A stretch of DNA of 62,232 bases from an uncultured Hyphomicrobiales bacterium (GCA_903861645.1 CAIOVE010000017.1:1-62232), one strand, 5' to 3'; counted from the first letter of the stretch, positions 35,577 to 44,467 are shown. Notes: a model not told the origin generated them from the sequence alone. Numbers and translations: made by a program.

Positions 35577-35609
35577 GGGGAGGGTCGCCGGCGCGATCCT
35601 CCCCGTTTT
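35577..35609 (+). terminator. Hairpin with T run between the dehydrogenase and cytochrome genes
   Basis: A 12-bp stem (35577-35588 with 35593-35604, one G-T pair) with a CGGC loop is followed by GTTTT. It lies 14 bases after the dehydrogenase stop and 14 before the cytochrome start, so it may lower downstream expression relative to the dehydrogenase or protect the 3' end. Confidence 0.75.
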
Positions 35610-35618
35610 CATGGACGG

Positions 35619-36074
35619 ATGATTGCGATGTTTTCCTGCGTTGCTGTTTGGTCGACAATTGCGCGTGGCGCTCGCGCGGCGGCGCTTGTCGCCTCGGCGA
35701 CGTCTTGCGGCGCGGCGCTGGCGCAGGACGTTTCATTTGGTCAGCGCGTTTTTCAGGAAAAGGCCGATTGCAAGTTCTGCCACGGCGCCGACGGTGACGG
35801 GCGCGGCGACCCACGCTCGCCGGGCGCGGCCGCCAATCTTCACAAGACCATTCTGACGAAGGCGCAGATCGTCGAGGTCGTCGCCTGTGGCCGCCCCGGA
35901 ACGGAAATGCCGCATTTCGACAAATACGCCTATGACGATGACACGCCTTGCTACGGCATGAGGGAAAAGGATGTGGGCAAGGATATTCCACCCATCCCGC
36001 ATTCGACTTCGTTGGTGAAGCGCGAGATCGAGGCCGTCGCCGATTACGTGATCGCGACCTTCGTGGGCAAATAA
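35619..36074 (+). CDS. Periplasmic c-type cytochrome of the PQQ dehydrogenase system
   Basis: A 151-residue protein: signal peptide to about residue 36, one heme site CKFCH (Cys51, Cys54, His55), a likely axial Met97 (GTEMPHF), and two further Cys at 90 and 111. Four Cys plus this size match my memory of the methanol-metabolism-related four-cysteine cytochrome family (TIGR03874). It probably takes electrons from the quinoprotein encoded just upstream. A second ATG at 35628 is possible and would not change the mature protein. Confidence 0.87.
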   Translation: MIAMFSCVAVWSTIARGARAAALVASATSCGAALAQDVSFGQRVFQEKADCKFCHGADGDGRGDPRSPGAAANLHKTILTKAQIVEVVACGRPGTEMPHFDKYAYDDDTPCYGMREKDVGKDIPPIPHSTSLVKREIEAVADYVIATFVGK

Positions 36075-36083
36075 GCCCGTCGA

Positions 36084-36788
36084 CTAACGCGGCGCGGCGA
36101 TCAGATCGAAACGCACGAGACTCTCGAACTGATTAAAAGTCTGCTTGCCGCTACGAGGATCGATGCGCGACTGGCCAGCCTTGCGTAGATGACGGACCCA
36201 CATTGTCGCGACGCCTTTTTCGCCGAGATCCCTGGCGCATCGTTGCTTGATATAGAGCCCGTCGACGGCGGTTTCGCCTTCTTCGCGTGGCAAATCCTCG
36301 CACGTCCAGCCATCGCGACCAAAGCGCGCGGTGAGAAAATTCTTCAGAACGTATGCTTCATCGCGATTGGCGTCGTAACGCGGATCGCTCACGATCCTCA
36401 AGCCGCGAAGGACGCCATCCTCGGAGACGAGACCGGATGTGACGATGGGAAAGCCGTAGGTTTTGGTGCCGCCATAACGATCGATTTCGCCGGGCAGGTT
36501 ATTCGCGCGCGCCCAATATTCCATTTCATCGTCGTAGCGGAAATAGACCTCCCGCAAGCCCGTGTCTTCCGTCCGACACCGCTTGAACTCCGACCATCCA
36601 CGTAGCGGAATGGATGGCGGACCGCCGATCGTGCCGCAGGCGAAATCGACGAAATCGTCGGGTTGCGCGGCGAGTGGCGCGCCAATTTTCAAATCCCAGA
36701 TTTCGGAACGGGCGGGGCGCGCCGGCGTTTGAGCGAGCGCGCCACATCCGAGCGAAATGAAGACGAACAGCGCGGAGAAACGCATCAT
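36084..36788 (-). CDS. Exported protein of unknown function
   Basis: A 234-residue protein with a signal peptide ending at GALAQT. The mature part has four or five Cys (FACGTIGG, KRCRTED, WTCEDLP, QRCARDL), compatible with disulfide bonds in the periplasm, and a mixed alpha/beta pattern. I do not recognise the family. It lies antiparallel between the cytochrome and pentapeptide-repeat genes in the PQQ cluster and ends ten bases from the cytochrome stop. Confidence 0.75.
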   Translation of the reverse strand: MMRFSALFVFISLGCGALAQTPARPARSEIWDLKIGAPLAAQPDDFVDFACGTIGGPPSIPLRGWSEFKRCRTEDTGLREVYFRYDDEMEYWARANNLPGEIDRYGGTKTYGFPIVTSGLVSEDGVLRGLRIVSDPRYDANRDEAYVLKNFLTARFGRDGWTCEDLPREEGETAVDGLYIKQRCARDLGEKGVATMWVRHLRKAGQSRIDPRSGKQTFNQFESLVRFDLIAAPR

Positions 36789-36893
36789 CGCGGGGCTTCC
36801 AAGGCACGGGTGGAGAGCCTATCGCAACAAGCGCGCGCTAACAATCTTGCGCGCGCGCGCCGATGCGCTAGCCTGCGCGAAGGGAGCGCCAGA

Positions 36894-37670
36894 ATGTGGA
36901 CTTTTCAGACTCGAGCGGCGGCGGCGTTGTTTCTGACGGCTGGTCTGTTTTGCGCGCCCAGGCAGGGCCGTGCGGACGACGAAGCGGCGTTCGTCGATGG
37001 CAAATCCCGGCAATGCGTGGGCTGCCAACTGGATGAGCATCGGTTCAAGGCGGACGATCTTTCCAAGGCCGATCTGTCTGGCGCGCATTTGCGCGCGGCG
37101 GTTTTTCATCGCGCGCGACTGTCTGGCGCCAAATTCAACAACGCCGACCTTCGCGACGCGAATTTCAACAAGACCGACATGAAGAATGCATCGCTGGTAA
37201 AGGCCAATCTCGCGAACGCAATGTTTTACGAGGCCGATCTTGGTCTCGCGAATTTCTCGGACGCCAACCTGATGATGGCCAAGATGGGCAAGGCGCGTCT
37301 CGTGCGCGCGCGCCTCGATGGAGTCGTGGCGACAGAGGTCGTGCTGGCCGAGGCGCGTCTCGACGACGCCAGCGGCCACCGAGTGGACTTTTCGAATTCC
37401 AATCTCAATGGCGCTTCCTTGCGGCGCGGCGATTTTGTTGGCGCGCGCTTCGAGAATTGTGGACTGGTCGGCGCTCAATTCAGGGAGGCGAAACTGGCGG
37501 GGGCCAAATTCAATGACGCCGATCTGTACGACGCGGACTTCGGCGACGCCGATCTAACGGGCGCGGACTTTTCCGGCGCGCGTTTGACGCGCGTCAACAT
37601 GGAAGGCGCGAAAATAGACGGCGCCACTTTCAAGGGCGCGCTGATGCCCGATGGGACGGAACACGAATAA
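36894..37670 (+). CDS. Secreted pentapeptide-repeat protein
   Basis: A 258-residue protein: signal peptide to about residue 28 (GRADDE), a short segment with C-x-x-C (QCVGCQL), then about 190 residues of A(D/N)LxX pentapeptide repeats forming a right-handed quadrilateral beta-helix (DLSKADLSGAHLRAA and on to the C-terminus). GGGAG precedes the ATG at 36894. Secreted members of this type recur near PQQ dehydrogenases in my memory, but the role is unknown. It lies between the dehydrogenase half and the transporter half of the cluster. Confidence 0.88.
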   Translation: MWTFQTRAAAALFLTAGLFCAPRQGRADDEAAFVDGKSRQCVGCQLDEHRFKADDLSKADLSGAHLRAAVFHRARLSGAKFNNADLRDANFNKTDMKNASLVKANLANAMFYEADLGLANFSDANLMMAKMGKARLVRARLDGVVATEVVLAEARLDDASGHRVDFSNSNLNGASLRRGDFVGARFENCGLVGAQFREAKLAGAKFNDADLYDADFGDADLTGADFSGARLTRVNMEGAKIDGATFKGALMPDGTEHE

Positions 37671-37679
37671 TTCAGGGCG

Positions 37680-38492
37680 TCAGCTCGCCGGTCCACGCGC
37701 GCGTCGGATCATGCCGCGTTGCGGGTCATAGCCGATCATGGCCGCGAGGAAGAACGCGATGGCGGCGCCCACCACGACGAGCGCGGATATCCAGTTGAAC
37801 ATGCCGTAAAGCGCGAAGCGGCAAAGCTCGACGGCATGCGTGAACGGGTTGATGGTCGCCGCGATGTAAACGAGTTCCGCGCCGCCCTCGCGCAGTTTCC
37901 ACAGCGGATACAGGGCGGACGATGTAAAGAACATCGGGAAGATGACGAAATTCATTGCGCCAGCGAAATTCTCGAGCTGGCTGATATAGACCGATAGCAC
38001 GAGTCCCATGGAGCCCAGCATGAGGCCGGCCGCGACGAGCGCGGGAAAAACCGTGATGTAGCCGCTCCACTCGAAATCAACATCGAAAAACGACGCGATC
38101 AGCAGGAAGACATAGCACTGGATGACCGAAAGGGCGGTGCCCGCGACAAGCTTGCACGCGAGCAATATCCAGCGGGGCAGGGGCGCGGTGAGGAGCAGGC
38201 GCATCACGCCCATTTCGCGATCATAAACCATCGAGAGCGATGAAAGCATGCCGTTGAACAGCAACACGATACCGAGCAAGCCTGGAATGATGTAGGTTTG
38301 ATACGTGATGTAGGTCTTATAGGGCGGAATGATCGAAACGCCGAAGACGTTCTGGAATCCCGCCGCGAAGACGGCCAGCCAGAACAGCGGGCGCACGATT
38401 CCCGAAAGCAATCGACCGCGTTGCTGGGCGAATTTGACCACTTCGCGGGTGGTGACGGCGCCCATGGCGCGCCAGACGTGAGCCAGTCGCAT
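37680..38492 (-). CDS. ABC-2-type permease of the PQQ alcohol-dehydrogenase system (PedC-like)
   Basis: A 270-residue membrane protein with six hydrophobic helices and an ABC-2 fold (TREVVKFAQQRGRLLSGIVRPLFWL at the N-terminus is the usual amphipathic entry). It matches the PedC family that accompanies PQQ-dependent dehydrogenases. The ATPase that should pair with it is encoded divergently at 40780-41541. It is five bases downstream of the binding-protein gene. The cargo is unknown: toxic alcohol or aldehyde export, or a signal, has been suggested for the family. Confidence 0.86.
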   Translation of the reverse strand: MRLAHVWRAMGAVTTREVVKFAQQRGRLLSGIVRPLFWLAVFAAGFQNVFGVSIIPPYKTYITYQTYIIPGLLGIVLLFNGMLSSLSMVYDREMGVMRLLLTAPLPRWILLACKLVAGTALSVIQCYVFLLIASFFDVDFEWSGYITVFPALVAAGLMLGSMGLVLSVYISQLENFAGAMNFVIFPMFFTSSALYPLWKLREGGAELVYIAATINPFTHAVELCRFALYGMFNWISALVVVGAAIAFFLAAMIGYDPQRGMIRRARGPAS

Positions 38493-38496
38493 TAGT

Positions 38497-39690
38497 TTAC
38501 CTGTTCAGGTGGCAAGGCGTCTCGGCGTCGTCGTCGCCAAGCGTGTCGAGCACGTCGCGTTGATGCAGAAATCCCTCGATTGGCGCGTTGGCCACGACGG
38601 AAAGAGGGCTCGCCAGAATGACCGATTGGCGCAACTGATGATCCCAGGGGCGCACGCTCATCGCCTCGCCCTTGTCGCCATCGAAAGCGCCTGGGCCCAG
38701 AATGAAATCCCGGCGTGGCTTGAAGTCGACGGCGCCGGCGCGCAACGCGGACTGCGTGATCATCTTTACGGCCATCCACGCGGCCCAGTCCGGGCTATCC
38801 ATGTGGCGACCGCCTGAATAGCGCGCGAAGCGCGTGTTGACCTGCGGCGCGCCATTGTGATCCCACGTCCAGTGCCACGCGACGGGCTCGAGATCGATCG
38901 CGCCGACGACCGGGCGGGGCCGGACGGTGCGGTACGAAACCTCGCGCGCGAAATCGAAGTTGGCGTCGGCGACGAAGGTGACGTCCCAATCCTTGTTGAT
39001 GGCGCTGAGCAACGCCGGATTGTTTTTCTCGCGCTCGCGCGGGTCGGTTCCCGGCGTGAAGTCCCGCGTCGCGACGATGCGGCCGCCGAATTTTTTGGCC
39101 GAGCGCGTGAACGCGTCGACCGTCTCGCGATCTTGTGGCAGTGGTCCGCGAAAGATCAGGTAATCGCGCCACTTTTTCGATACGAGAAACTGCGTCAGGC
39201 CGTCCATCAACTGCGCGCGGCTAGGCATCGCGTGCACGACTTCCGCCGAGCAAAGGTCGCGCCGCAACCAGTCCTCGGGCGCGCTGACGTTGAACAGCAG
39301 AAGATCGCGGCCCTTCACGGCCGCGGCGACCGCCTTGTAGGCCTCCGCCGGCGCGTCGAGCAGGAACCACGCGACACCCGCGTCGTTGGATCTGATGATT
39401 GCCACGACCATGTCGTCGATTGAGTTCGCGGTGATCCGCTCAAGCTGGTGATCGGCGCCGCTGGCCCGCGTCAGCGGACGCGCATCCTCGATCCCGACCT
39501 GCGCGCCGGCGTAGGGATGATCCAGAGCCTTCAGGACGAAACGCCCAAATGCGCGCACGGGCTCGTAGCGCGCGTCATCCGCGAGTTCGAGGAAGACGAT
39601 CGGCACGCGCGTGGGCGCCGCCTGTGTTTGCGCGCGGGCCGTGATCGCGCCCGCGAGGACGACCGCCAGCGCGATGACTGTTCTATTCAT
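38497..39690 (-). CDS. Substrate-binding-like protein of the PQQ/ABC system (TIGR03863-like)
   Basis: A 397-residue secreted protein (signal peptide to about residue 21, ARAQT). The fold resembles branched-chain amino-acid binding proteins (type I periplasmic fold) and the sequence fits the PQQ-dependent-dehydrogenase-associated binding subunit. It has the family start with a FLELADDARYEP stretch. The ATG at 39690 overlaps the stop of the beta-propeller gene (39683). It precedes the permease gene in the same transcript. Confidence 0.84.
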   Translation of the reverse strand: MNRTVIALAVVLAGAITARAQTQAAPTRVPIVFLELADDARYEPVRAFGRFVLKALDHPYAGAQVGIEDARPLTRASGADHQLERITANSIDDMVVAIIRSNDAGVAWFLLDAPAEAYKAVAAAVKGRDLLLFNVSAPEDWLRRDLCSAEVVHAMPSRAQLMDGLTQFLVSKKWRDYLIFRGPLPQDRETVDAFTRSAKKFGGRIVATRDFTPGTDPREREKNNPALLSAINKDWDVTFVADANFDFAREVSYRTVRPRPVVGAIDLEPVAWHWTWDHNGAPQVNTRFARYSGGRHMDSPDWAAWMAVKMITQSALRAGAVDFKPRRDFILGPGAFDGDKGEAMSVRPWDHQLRQSVILASPLSVVANAPIEGFLHQRDVLDTLGDDDAETPCHLNR

Positions 39691-40690
39691 CGATGACAAC
39701 GCCCCAGGGTATGCGACCGACGGGCACTGATTGCGTGGCCTTGCGCGTCGCGACATCGACGATGGTGATATCGTCGCCAAGTCCATTGGCGACATAGAGC
39801 GTCTTTTCGTCCTTGGTCAGCGTGGCTCCCCACGCGCGCTTGCCGACAAGCACGTAAGCCAGAACCTTGCGGCTGGCGACATCGACGAAGGCGAGTTGGC
39901 CGGCGTGACCCAGCGTGACAAAGGCCGTCCTGCCATCGCGCGTCATGGCGATGCCAACCGGCGTGACATCCGTTTTGCGCATGCCCGGCGGCAGGAATTC
40001 GATCTTGCCGGCGACGACGAACCTGGCGCGGTCGATGATCCAGACCTCGCCCGACATTTCCGTTGTGACCCACAATTCCTTGCCATCTGGCGTCGCGGCG
40101 AAGCGGCGCGGTCGCGTGCCAACGACAACATCGTTGATGACGGCGCCCGCCTCGGGGTCGACGAGGTGCACGAGATCGCCGACCTCCGACGTCACATATA
40201 CACTCTTGCCGTCCTCATGGACGAAAACGCCCTCCGGTTCGGCGCCGGTCGGCACCTCGTGAACCGTGATGCCTTGATCGATATCGATGACGGACAGCGA
40301 GGAGCCTTCCTCATTGGAGACGTAAAGACGATGACGCGCCTCGTCGAGCGCGAAGGTTTCCGGGCTCGCGCCCGTGGCGATCTTCTTGACGACCTCGAGC
40401 TTCGCGACATCAATGACATCGATGACGTCGTCATCGCCGCACGCGACGTAGAGCAATGAATGATCCGCGTTGAAGTGCATGTCGCGCGGCCGGCGCGAGA
40501 CCTTCAGATCCTTGACGATCTTGAGCGTTTTGGGATCGAGTATGACGAGATTGTTGGTCTTTTCATTGCTGACGAATATCAGGCCGGTGTCCTTCGCGAT
40601 CGCTGGCCAAGCGAGTGTCGCCGTCGCCATGGCGATCATCAGGCAAATTCGCGCGGAACACTGATGGAACGCCGTTGTCCGTCGCCTCAA
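39683..40690 (-). CDS. YVTN-type beta-propeller protein of the PQQ system (TIGR03866-like)
   Basis: A 335-residue periplasmic seven-bladed propeller built from about seven repeats of the type YVAN-GLGDDITIVDVATRK or YVSNEEGSSLSVIDI. It belongs to the PQQ-catabolism-associated propeller family. I chose the TTG at 40690, which has GGGAGG five bases upstream and gives a basic start (RRR) followed by a good signal peptide to about residue 31 (WPAIAKD); an ATG at 40639 would lose the basic part. It is the first gene of the minus-strand transporter operon. Confidence 0.86.
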   Translation of the reverse strand: MRRRTTAFHQCSARICLMIAMATATLAWPAIAKDTGLIFVSNEKTNNLVILDPKTLKIVKDLKVSRRPRDMHFNADHSLLYVACGDDDVIDVIDVAKLEVVKKIATGASPETFALDEARHRLYVSNEEGSSLSVIDIDQGITVHEVPTGAEPEGVFVHEDGKSVYVTSEVGDLVHLVDPEAGAVINDVVVGTRPRRFAATPDGKELWVTTEMSGEVWIIDRARFVVAGKIEFLPPGMRKTDVTPVGIAMTRDGRTAFVTLGHAGQLAFVDVASRKVLAYVLVGKRAWGATLTKDEKTLYVANGLGDDITIVDVATRKATQSVPVGRIPWGVVIDE

Positions 40691-40779
40691 AAATTCCTCC
40701 CGTGGCCATCTGTTCGATTGGTTCCAGCGCTTGTAATGTAGGCCCAACGCCGCGCAAGCGGCAAGCGTTGGGAGAAGCA

Positions 40780-41541
40780 ATGTCCGAGGGGATTTCAGCG
40801 CCGCCGCCGCCCGCCTTGCGCCTCGCGGATGTCGTGCGCACCTATGGCCCCGTGCGCGCCGTCGATGGCGTGAGCATGGATGTCGCGGCCGGCGAGTTCG
40901 TCGCGCTACTGGGCCCCAATGGCGCGGGCAAGTCCACGCTGTTCCAGCTTTTGTCTGGTCTCTTCACGGCCGACTCCGGCAGCATCGAGGTCATGGGGCA
41001 CGACATGGGGCGCGATCCCGTGCCCGCGCTCGCGGGGCTCGGCATTGTATTTCAGCAACCGACGCTCGATCTTGAATTGACCGTCATACACAATCTTCGA
41101 TTCCACGCGGGCTTGCATGGATTGTCGCGCAAGGTCGCTGACGAGCGTATCGCGCGAGAACTGGCGCGGCTGGGTTTGACCGATAGCGCATCGAAGAAGA
41201 CAGCCACGCTTTCCGGCGGCAATCGCCGCAGGGTCGAGCTTGCCCGCGCCCTGTTGCACGAGCCCAAGGTTTTGTTGATGGACGAGGCGACCGTTGGCCT
41301 TGACCCCGCCAGCCGGGTCGATCTCCGCAAGCTGTTGCTGGCGCTTCGTCGCGAGCGCGGCGTCGCCGTTCTGTGGTCCACCCATCTATGCGAGGAAGTC
41401 GAGGACGCCGATCGCGTCGTCGTTTTGCACAAGGGCAAGAAGTTGATGGATTGCCCGCCGTCCGAACTGCTGGCGGCGACGGGACAACCGACGATCGAGT
41501 CGGCTTTCCTGTCGCTGACCGAAGCGCGCAAGGCTGCTTAG
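40780..41541 (+). CDS. ABC transporter ATPase of the PQQ alcohol-dehydrogenase system (PedA-like)
   Basis: A 253-residue ATPase: Walker A GPNGAGKST, Q-loop FQQPTLD, signature LSGGNRRRVELA, Walker B VLLMDEATVGLD and switch His in STHLCEE. It belongs to the drug/ABC-2 ATPase type and is divergent from the transporter operon, sharing an 89-base promoter region with the propeller gene. It should energise the ABC-2 permease at 37680. GGGAG precedes the ATG. It continues into the cupin gene 13 bases later. Confidence 0.9.
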   Translation: MSEGISAPPPPALRLADVVRTYGPVRAVDGVSMDVAAGEFVALLGPNGAGKSTLFQLLSGLFTADSGSIEVMGHDMGRDPVPALAGLGIVFQQPTLDLELTVIHNLRFHAGLHGLSRKVADERIARELARLGLTDSASKKTATLSGGNRRRVELARALLHEPKVLLMDEATVGLDPASRVDLRKLLLALRRERGVAVLWSTHLCEEVEDADRVVVLHKGKKLMDCPPSELLAATGQPTIESAFLSLTEARKAA

Positions 41542-41554
41542 GGGAGATTGTTCC

Positions 41555-42139
41555 ATGCTGCCAGCCGTCAAGGCGTTCATCGCCGAAGTTCGCGCCATCT
41601 ACGCCGCGCATGACGACATGGAGACGCGTTTCGCGCGCGTGCGACCATTGCTTGAAGTTTTGTTGAAGGACGAGGCTCTCAACGAGCGCTCGACTCATTG
41701 GCCCTTTCGCAATGATCCGGCGCGGCGATATGTCGAGAACCTGCTTTTTTACGAGGATCCCGATCATGGCTTCGTGTTGAACTCGCTGATGAAAAAGCCG
41801 GGCGAGGTCACGGCGGTGCACGATCACGCGCATACGTGGACGCTGTACGGCGTTTTGCGCGGCGGCGAGCGCGTCACGCGTTATGTCAGGCGCGACGATG
41901 GTTCAAGCGACACGCGCGCCGATCTCGCGCGCGTGGACGATCGTCTTGTTGCGCCGGGTTATATCGATTTCGTGCGCCCCTATGAAATTCATGTCGAGGC
42001 GACCGGCGATCAGCCCACGGTTGGCGTCATCTTTCGCAGTCATCGCGTTGGCGATTTCTGGCAAAATTATTACAACGTCGAGACCGGCGACATCGCGAAA
42101 TCGAAAGGGCCGGTGCAAATACCCTTCGATCTCTCCTAG
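41555..42139 (+). CDS. Cysteine dioxygenase-like cupin protein
   Basis: A 194-residue non-heme iron cupin. VTAVHDHAHTWTLYGVLRG gives His89 and His91, the first two ligands of the three-His site of cysteine dioxygenase-type enzymes, with His146 (PYEIHVE) as the third. The W-T-x-x-G-V-L block is diagnostic for the thiol dioxygenase-like group, which includes 3-mercaptopropionate dioxygenase. It follows the ABC ATPase gene by 13 bases, so it may be part of its transcript. The thiol substrate is not evident. Confidence 0.83.
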   Translation: MLPAVKAFIAEVRAIYAAHDDMETRFARVRPLLEVLLKDEALNERSTHWPFRNDPARRYVENLLFYEDPDHGFVLNSLMKKPGEVTAVHDHAHTWTLYGVLRGGERVTRYVRRDDGSSDTRADLARVDDRLVAPGYIDFVRPYEIHVEATGDQPTVGVIFRSHRVGDFWQNYYNVETGDIAKSKGPVQIPFDLS

Positions 42140-42145
42140 TCGGCT

Positions 42146-43282
42146 TCAGCGCAATCCCGCCTGCACGACAAGCGGGTATGTCACGCGCTGGAACTCCTCC
42201 ATCCCGGCGATGTAGCGCGGCCATGACAGCAGGCAGCCGTCGAGCCCGACATCCGACAGCTTGCGCAATCCGTCCACGATCTGCTCCTTCGTGCCGACGA
42301 GGGGCGCGCCGCCCCAGCCGGCGATGAAGTGTTCCTTCAGGGGTTCGATTGCTTCGGGCGGCAATGTCTGCGCGTTGAGGCCAAGCGTGTCGAGCAGATT
42401 GCTCGCGGCGACCCAGTCGCCCTGTTCATGCACGTAATGCTTGTAGAAGTCGCGCGCTTCCTTTTCGGTCTCGGCCTGCACGCAATAGGCGTAGCTCCAC
42501 ACCTTGATATCGCGCCCATATTCCTGGCGCGCGAGATCGCGATAGGCGGCGACCTGCTTTCGCATCTGATCGGGGTCATGGGAATTGAAAACCACGAAGG
42601 CGACGTCGCAGTATTTCGCGGCATAATGGCGACCGGCTTCCGAGCCTCCCGCGTTCATGATGGGCGGATAAGGCTTGTGCAGGGGCTTGGGCTGGCACCA
42701 TCCGCCCTTGATCTGGAAGAAGCGCCCGTCGTGATCGAACTCGGCGTCCTCGGTCCATAGCCGCTTGACGAGGTGCAGCCATTCCTCGGCCATCTTGTAG
42801 CGATCGGCATGGTCGAGTTGCGCGCGCCCGAACATTTCGATTTCCGGCTTGAACCAGCCGGTGACGATGTTGAGCACGAAGCGCCCGTTCGAGACATGAT
42901 CAATGGTGGTGCCCATCTTCGCCGCGAAAATCGGATGAATGGTGGGCACATGCGTCGTCGCGAAAACGCCGGAATGGCGCGTCGACGCGGATACCGCGGA
43001 TGCCCAGGAAAAGCTTTCGAATCCGGCGCCATTGAAGTTCGTCTCGCCGCCGAACCCCTTCCAGCGACCGACGGGCACGAGGGCCTCGAAGCCCATCTCG
43101 TCGGCGAGTTGGGCGAGCCGCAGCGTCGATGGCCAGTCGGCTTTCAAAACCCCGTCGATTTTCGAAATCGCGCAACCGCCCGACAGGTTTGTCGAGAAGG
43201 TGCCGAGCTTGAGTTTGCGATCGTTGAAAAGCGGGTGCCCCGCCACGCCTAGCGCCTCCGCGCGAACCGAATTCACGGCCAT
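42146..43282 (-). CDS. LLM-class flavin monooxygenase, SsuD/SfnG/RutA-like
   Basis: A 378-residue luciferase-like enzyme of the alkanesulfonate/dimethylsulfone monooxygenase type. The marks are LGTFSTNLSGG, LADEMGFEALVPVGRWKG, TTHVPTIHPIFAAKMGTTIDHVSNGR and LNIVTGW. It requires FMNH2 from a separate reductase. It differs from the two paralogues at 11074 and 27266, so it is a third type. GGGAGG precedes the ATG. It converges on the thiol dioxygenase-like gene, six bases apart. Confidence 0.87.
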   Translation of the reverse strand: MAVNSVRAEALGVAGHPLFNDRKLKLGTFSTNLSGGCAISKIDGVLKADWPSTLRLAQLADEMGFEALVPVGRWKGFGGETNFNGAGFESFSWASAVSASTRHSGVFATTHVPTIHPIFAAKMGTTIDHVSNGRFVLNIVTGWFKPEIEMFGRAQLDHADRYKMAEEWLHLVKRLWTEDAEFDHDGRFFQIKGGWCQPKPLHKPYPPIMNAGGSEAGRHYAAKYCDVAFVVFNSHDPDQMRKQVAAYRDLARQEYGRDIKVWSYAYCVQAETEKEARDFYKHYVHEQGDWVAASNLLDTLGLNAQTLPPEAIEPLKEHFIAGWGGAPLVGTKEQIVDGLRKLSDVGLDGCLLSWPRYIAGMEEFQRVTYPLVVQAGLR

Positions 43283-43361
43283 CGTCGCCTCCCGGATTTT
43301 GTTTATGCGCCGATTATTGGCGAGCGGGCGAGGAGTGGCAAGAATTCATTTGGCGTCGACG

Positions 43362-43396
43362 CAAACAAAACCCCGCCGCGTGGCGCGACGGGGTTT
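43362..43396 (-). terminator. Rho-independent terminator after the gentisate dioxygenase gene
   Basis: A 16-bp stem (43368-43383 region with 43384-43396, three-base loop) pairs completely only on the minus strand, where a U-G pair replaces a C/A mismatch. It is followed by TTTTGTTT. The orientation fits the end of the gene at 43421. Confidence 0.85.
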
Positions 43397-43420
43397 GATC
43401 ATTGTCGATGCGTCGAGCGA

Positions 43421-44467
43421 TCAGCGGCGCTCTTCGCGATAGATGCCGAGTTTCTCCTGCGCGGAGCGGTCGGACATGGTGAACACCACCGTATCCTTCG
43501 TCGCGCGCATCTTCTTCCACATCCACGAGGGCACGCAGGCGACATCGCTCTCGCCCGCGGTGAAGGTCTTGCCGTCGATGTCGAAGGCGATCTCGCCTTC
43601 AAGAACGACAAGCGATTGCCCGTCGGTCGAACGAATGGCTTGTGTCTCGAAACCCTTGGGCAGGTGGGTCAACCACGTCGCGATCGTCGGCATGGCCCAG
43701 CCGCCATCCTGGGGATTGACGTAGCGCAGGGCGTGGCCGAGGTGCGGATCGGGCGCGCCCGCGGAGGCGACGCGCATCAGCGCGGGACGCGCGTTGGCGT
43801 AGCGATAGTTGAAGATCGGCGATGTCTGACCGAACGGGCGGCGCGGCTCCATCGGCGCGAAGCCCGAGCCGAACTCGCTTTCCGAATAGCCTTCCGGCTT
43901 CGACAGGATCTGCGACTTGTCGTTGAAGTGGTCCATGAAGGCCGCTTCGTAGAAATTGACCGTGTGCAGATCGAGGCCGTCGACCCAGATCACCGGCTTC
44001 TTTTCTTCCTGGCCGTGATCGTGCCACGTCATCGCGGGCGTGATGACGAGATCGCCGCGGTTCATTGTCGTCTTCTCGCCGGCGACGGCCGTGTAGCCGC
44101 CATTGCCCTCGAGCACCATGCGCAGCGCCGACGCCGTGTGCCGGTGCGCGGGCGCGATTTCGCCGGGCATGATCAACTGATAGCCGGCGTACATGGTGGC
44201 GGTGATGCGCGAGCCGCCGGGCAGGGCGGGGTTTTCCAGCACGAGCACGCGGCGCTCGGCTTCCTCGGCGGTGAGCAGGTCGCCGGCTTCCATCAGCAGT
44301 GGGCGGGCTTCCGCGAATTTCCAGACGTGGGCGGCGAACTTGCTTTTGGGTTGCTCGGGCACGAGGCCTTTCAGCACTTCCCAGAGGGGCGCCATGGCGC
44401 GCGGCGAAAGACGATCATAAAATTTCTGACGGGTGGCTGCGACGTTGTCTGCCGTGGCGGTCTGCAT
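43421..44467 (-). CDS. Gentisate 1,2-dioxygenase-like bicupin
   Basis: A 348-residue, two-cupin iron dioxygenase. The N-terminal cupin has the ligands His108, His110 (APAHRHTASALRM) and the later WHDHG (His149, His151), as in gentisate and 1-hydroxy-2-naphthoate dioxygenases. The family opens gentisate between carboxyl and hydroxyl carbons to maleylpyruvate. A 3-hydroxybenzoate 6-hydroxylase gene, which makes gentisate, lies 2 kb upstream on the same strand with an MFS carrier between them. GGGAGC precedes the ATG. Confidence 0.9.
   Translation of the reverse strand: MQTATADNVAATRQKFYDRLSPRAMAPLWEVLKGLVPEQPKSKFAAHVWKFAEARPLLMEAGDLLTAEEAERRVLVLENPALPGGSRITATMYAGYQLIMPGEIAPAHRHTASALRMVLEGNGGYTAVAGEKTTMNRGDLVITPAMTWHDHGQEEKKPVIWVDGLDLHTVNFYEAAFMDHFNDKSQILSKPEGYSESEFGSGFAPMEPRRPFGQTSPIFNYRYANARPALMRVASAGAPDPHLGHALRYVNPQDGGWAMPTIATWLTHLPKGFETQAIRSTDGQSLVVLEGEIAFDIDGKTFTAGESDVACVPSWMWKKMRATKDTVVFTMSDRSAQEKLGIYREERR

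Noticed and set aside
33808-35991. A 727-codon open frame on the minus strand opposite the PQQ dehydrogenase and cytochrome genes
   Set aside because: It is antisense to two well supported genes, its translation is rich in Arg/His/Val with no family match, and GC-rich codon bias makes such antisense frames common.
36840-36870. Short alternating GC tract upstream of the pentapeptide-repeat gene
   Set aside because: Interrupted and no longer than expected in such GC-rich DNA.
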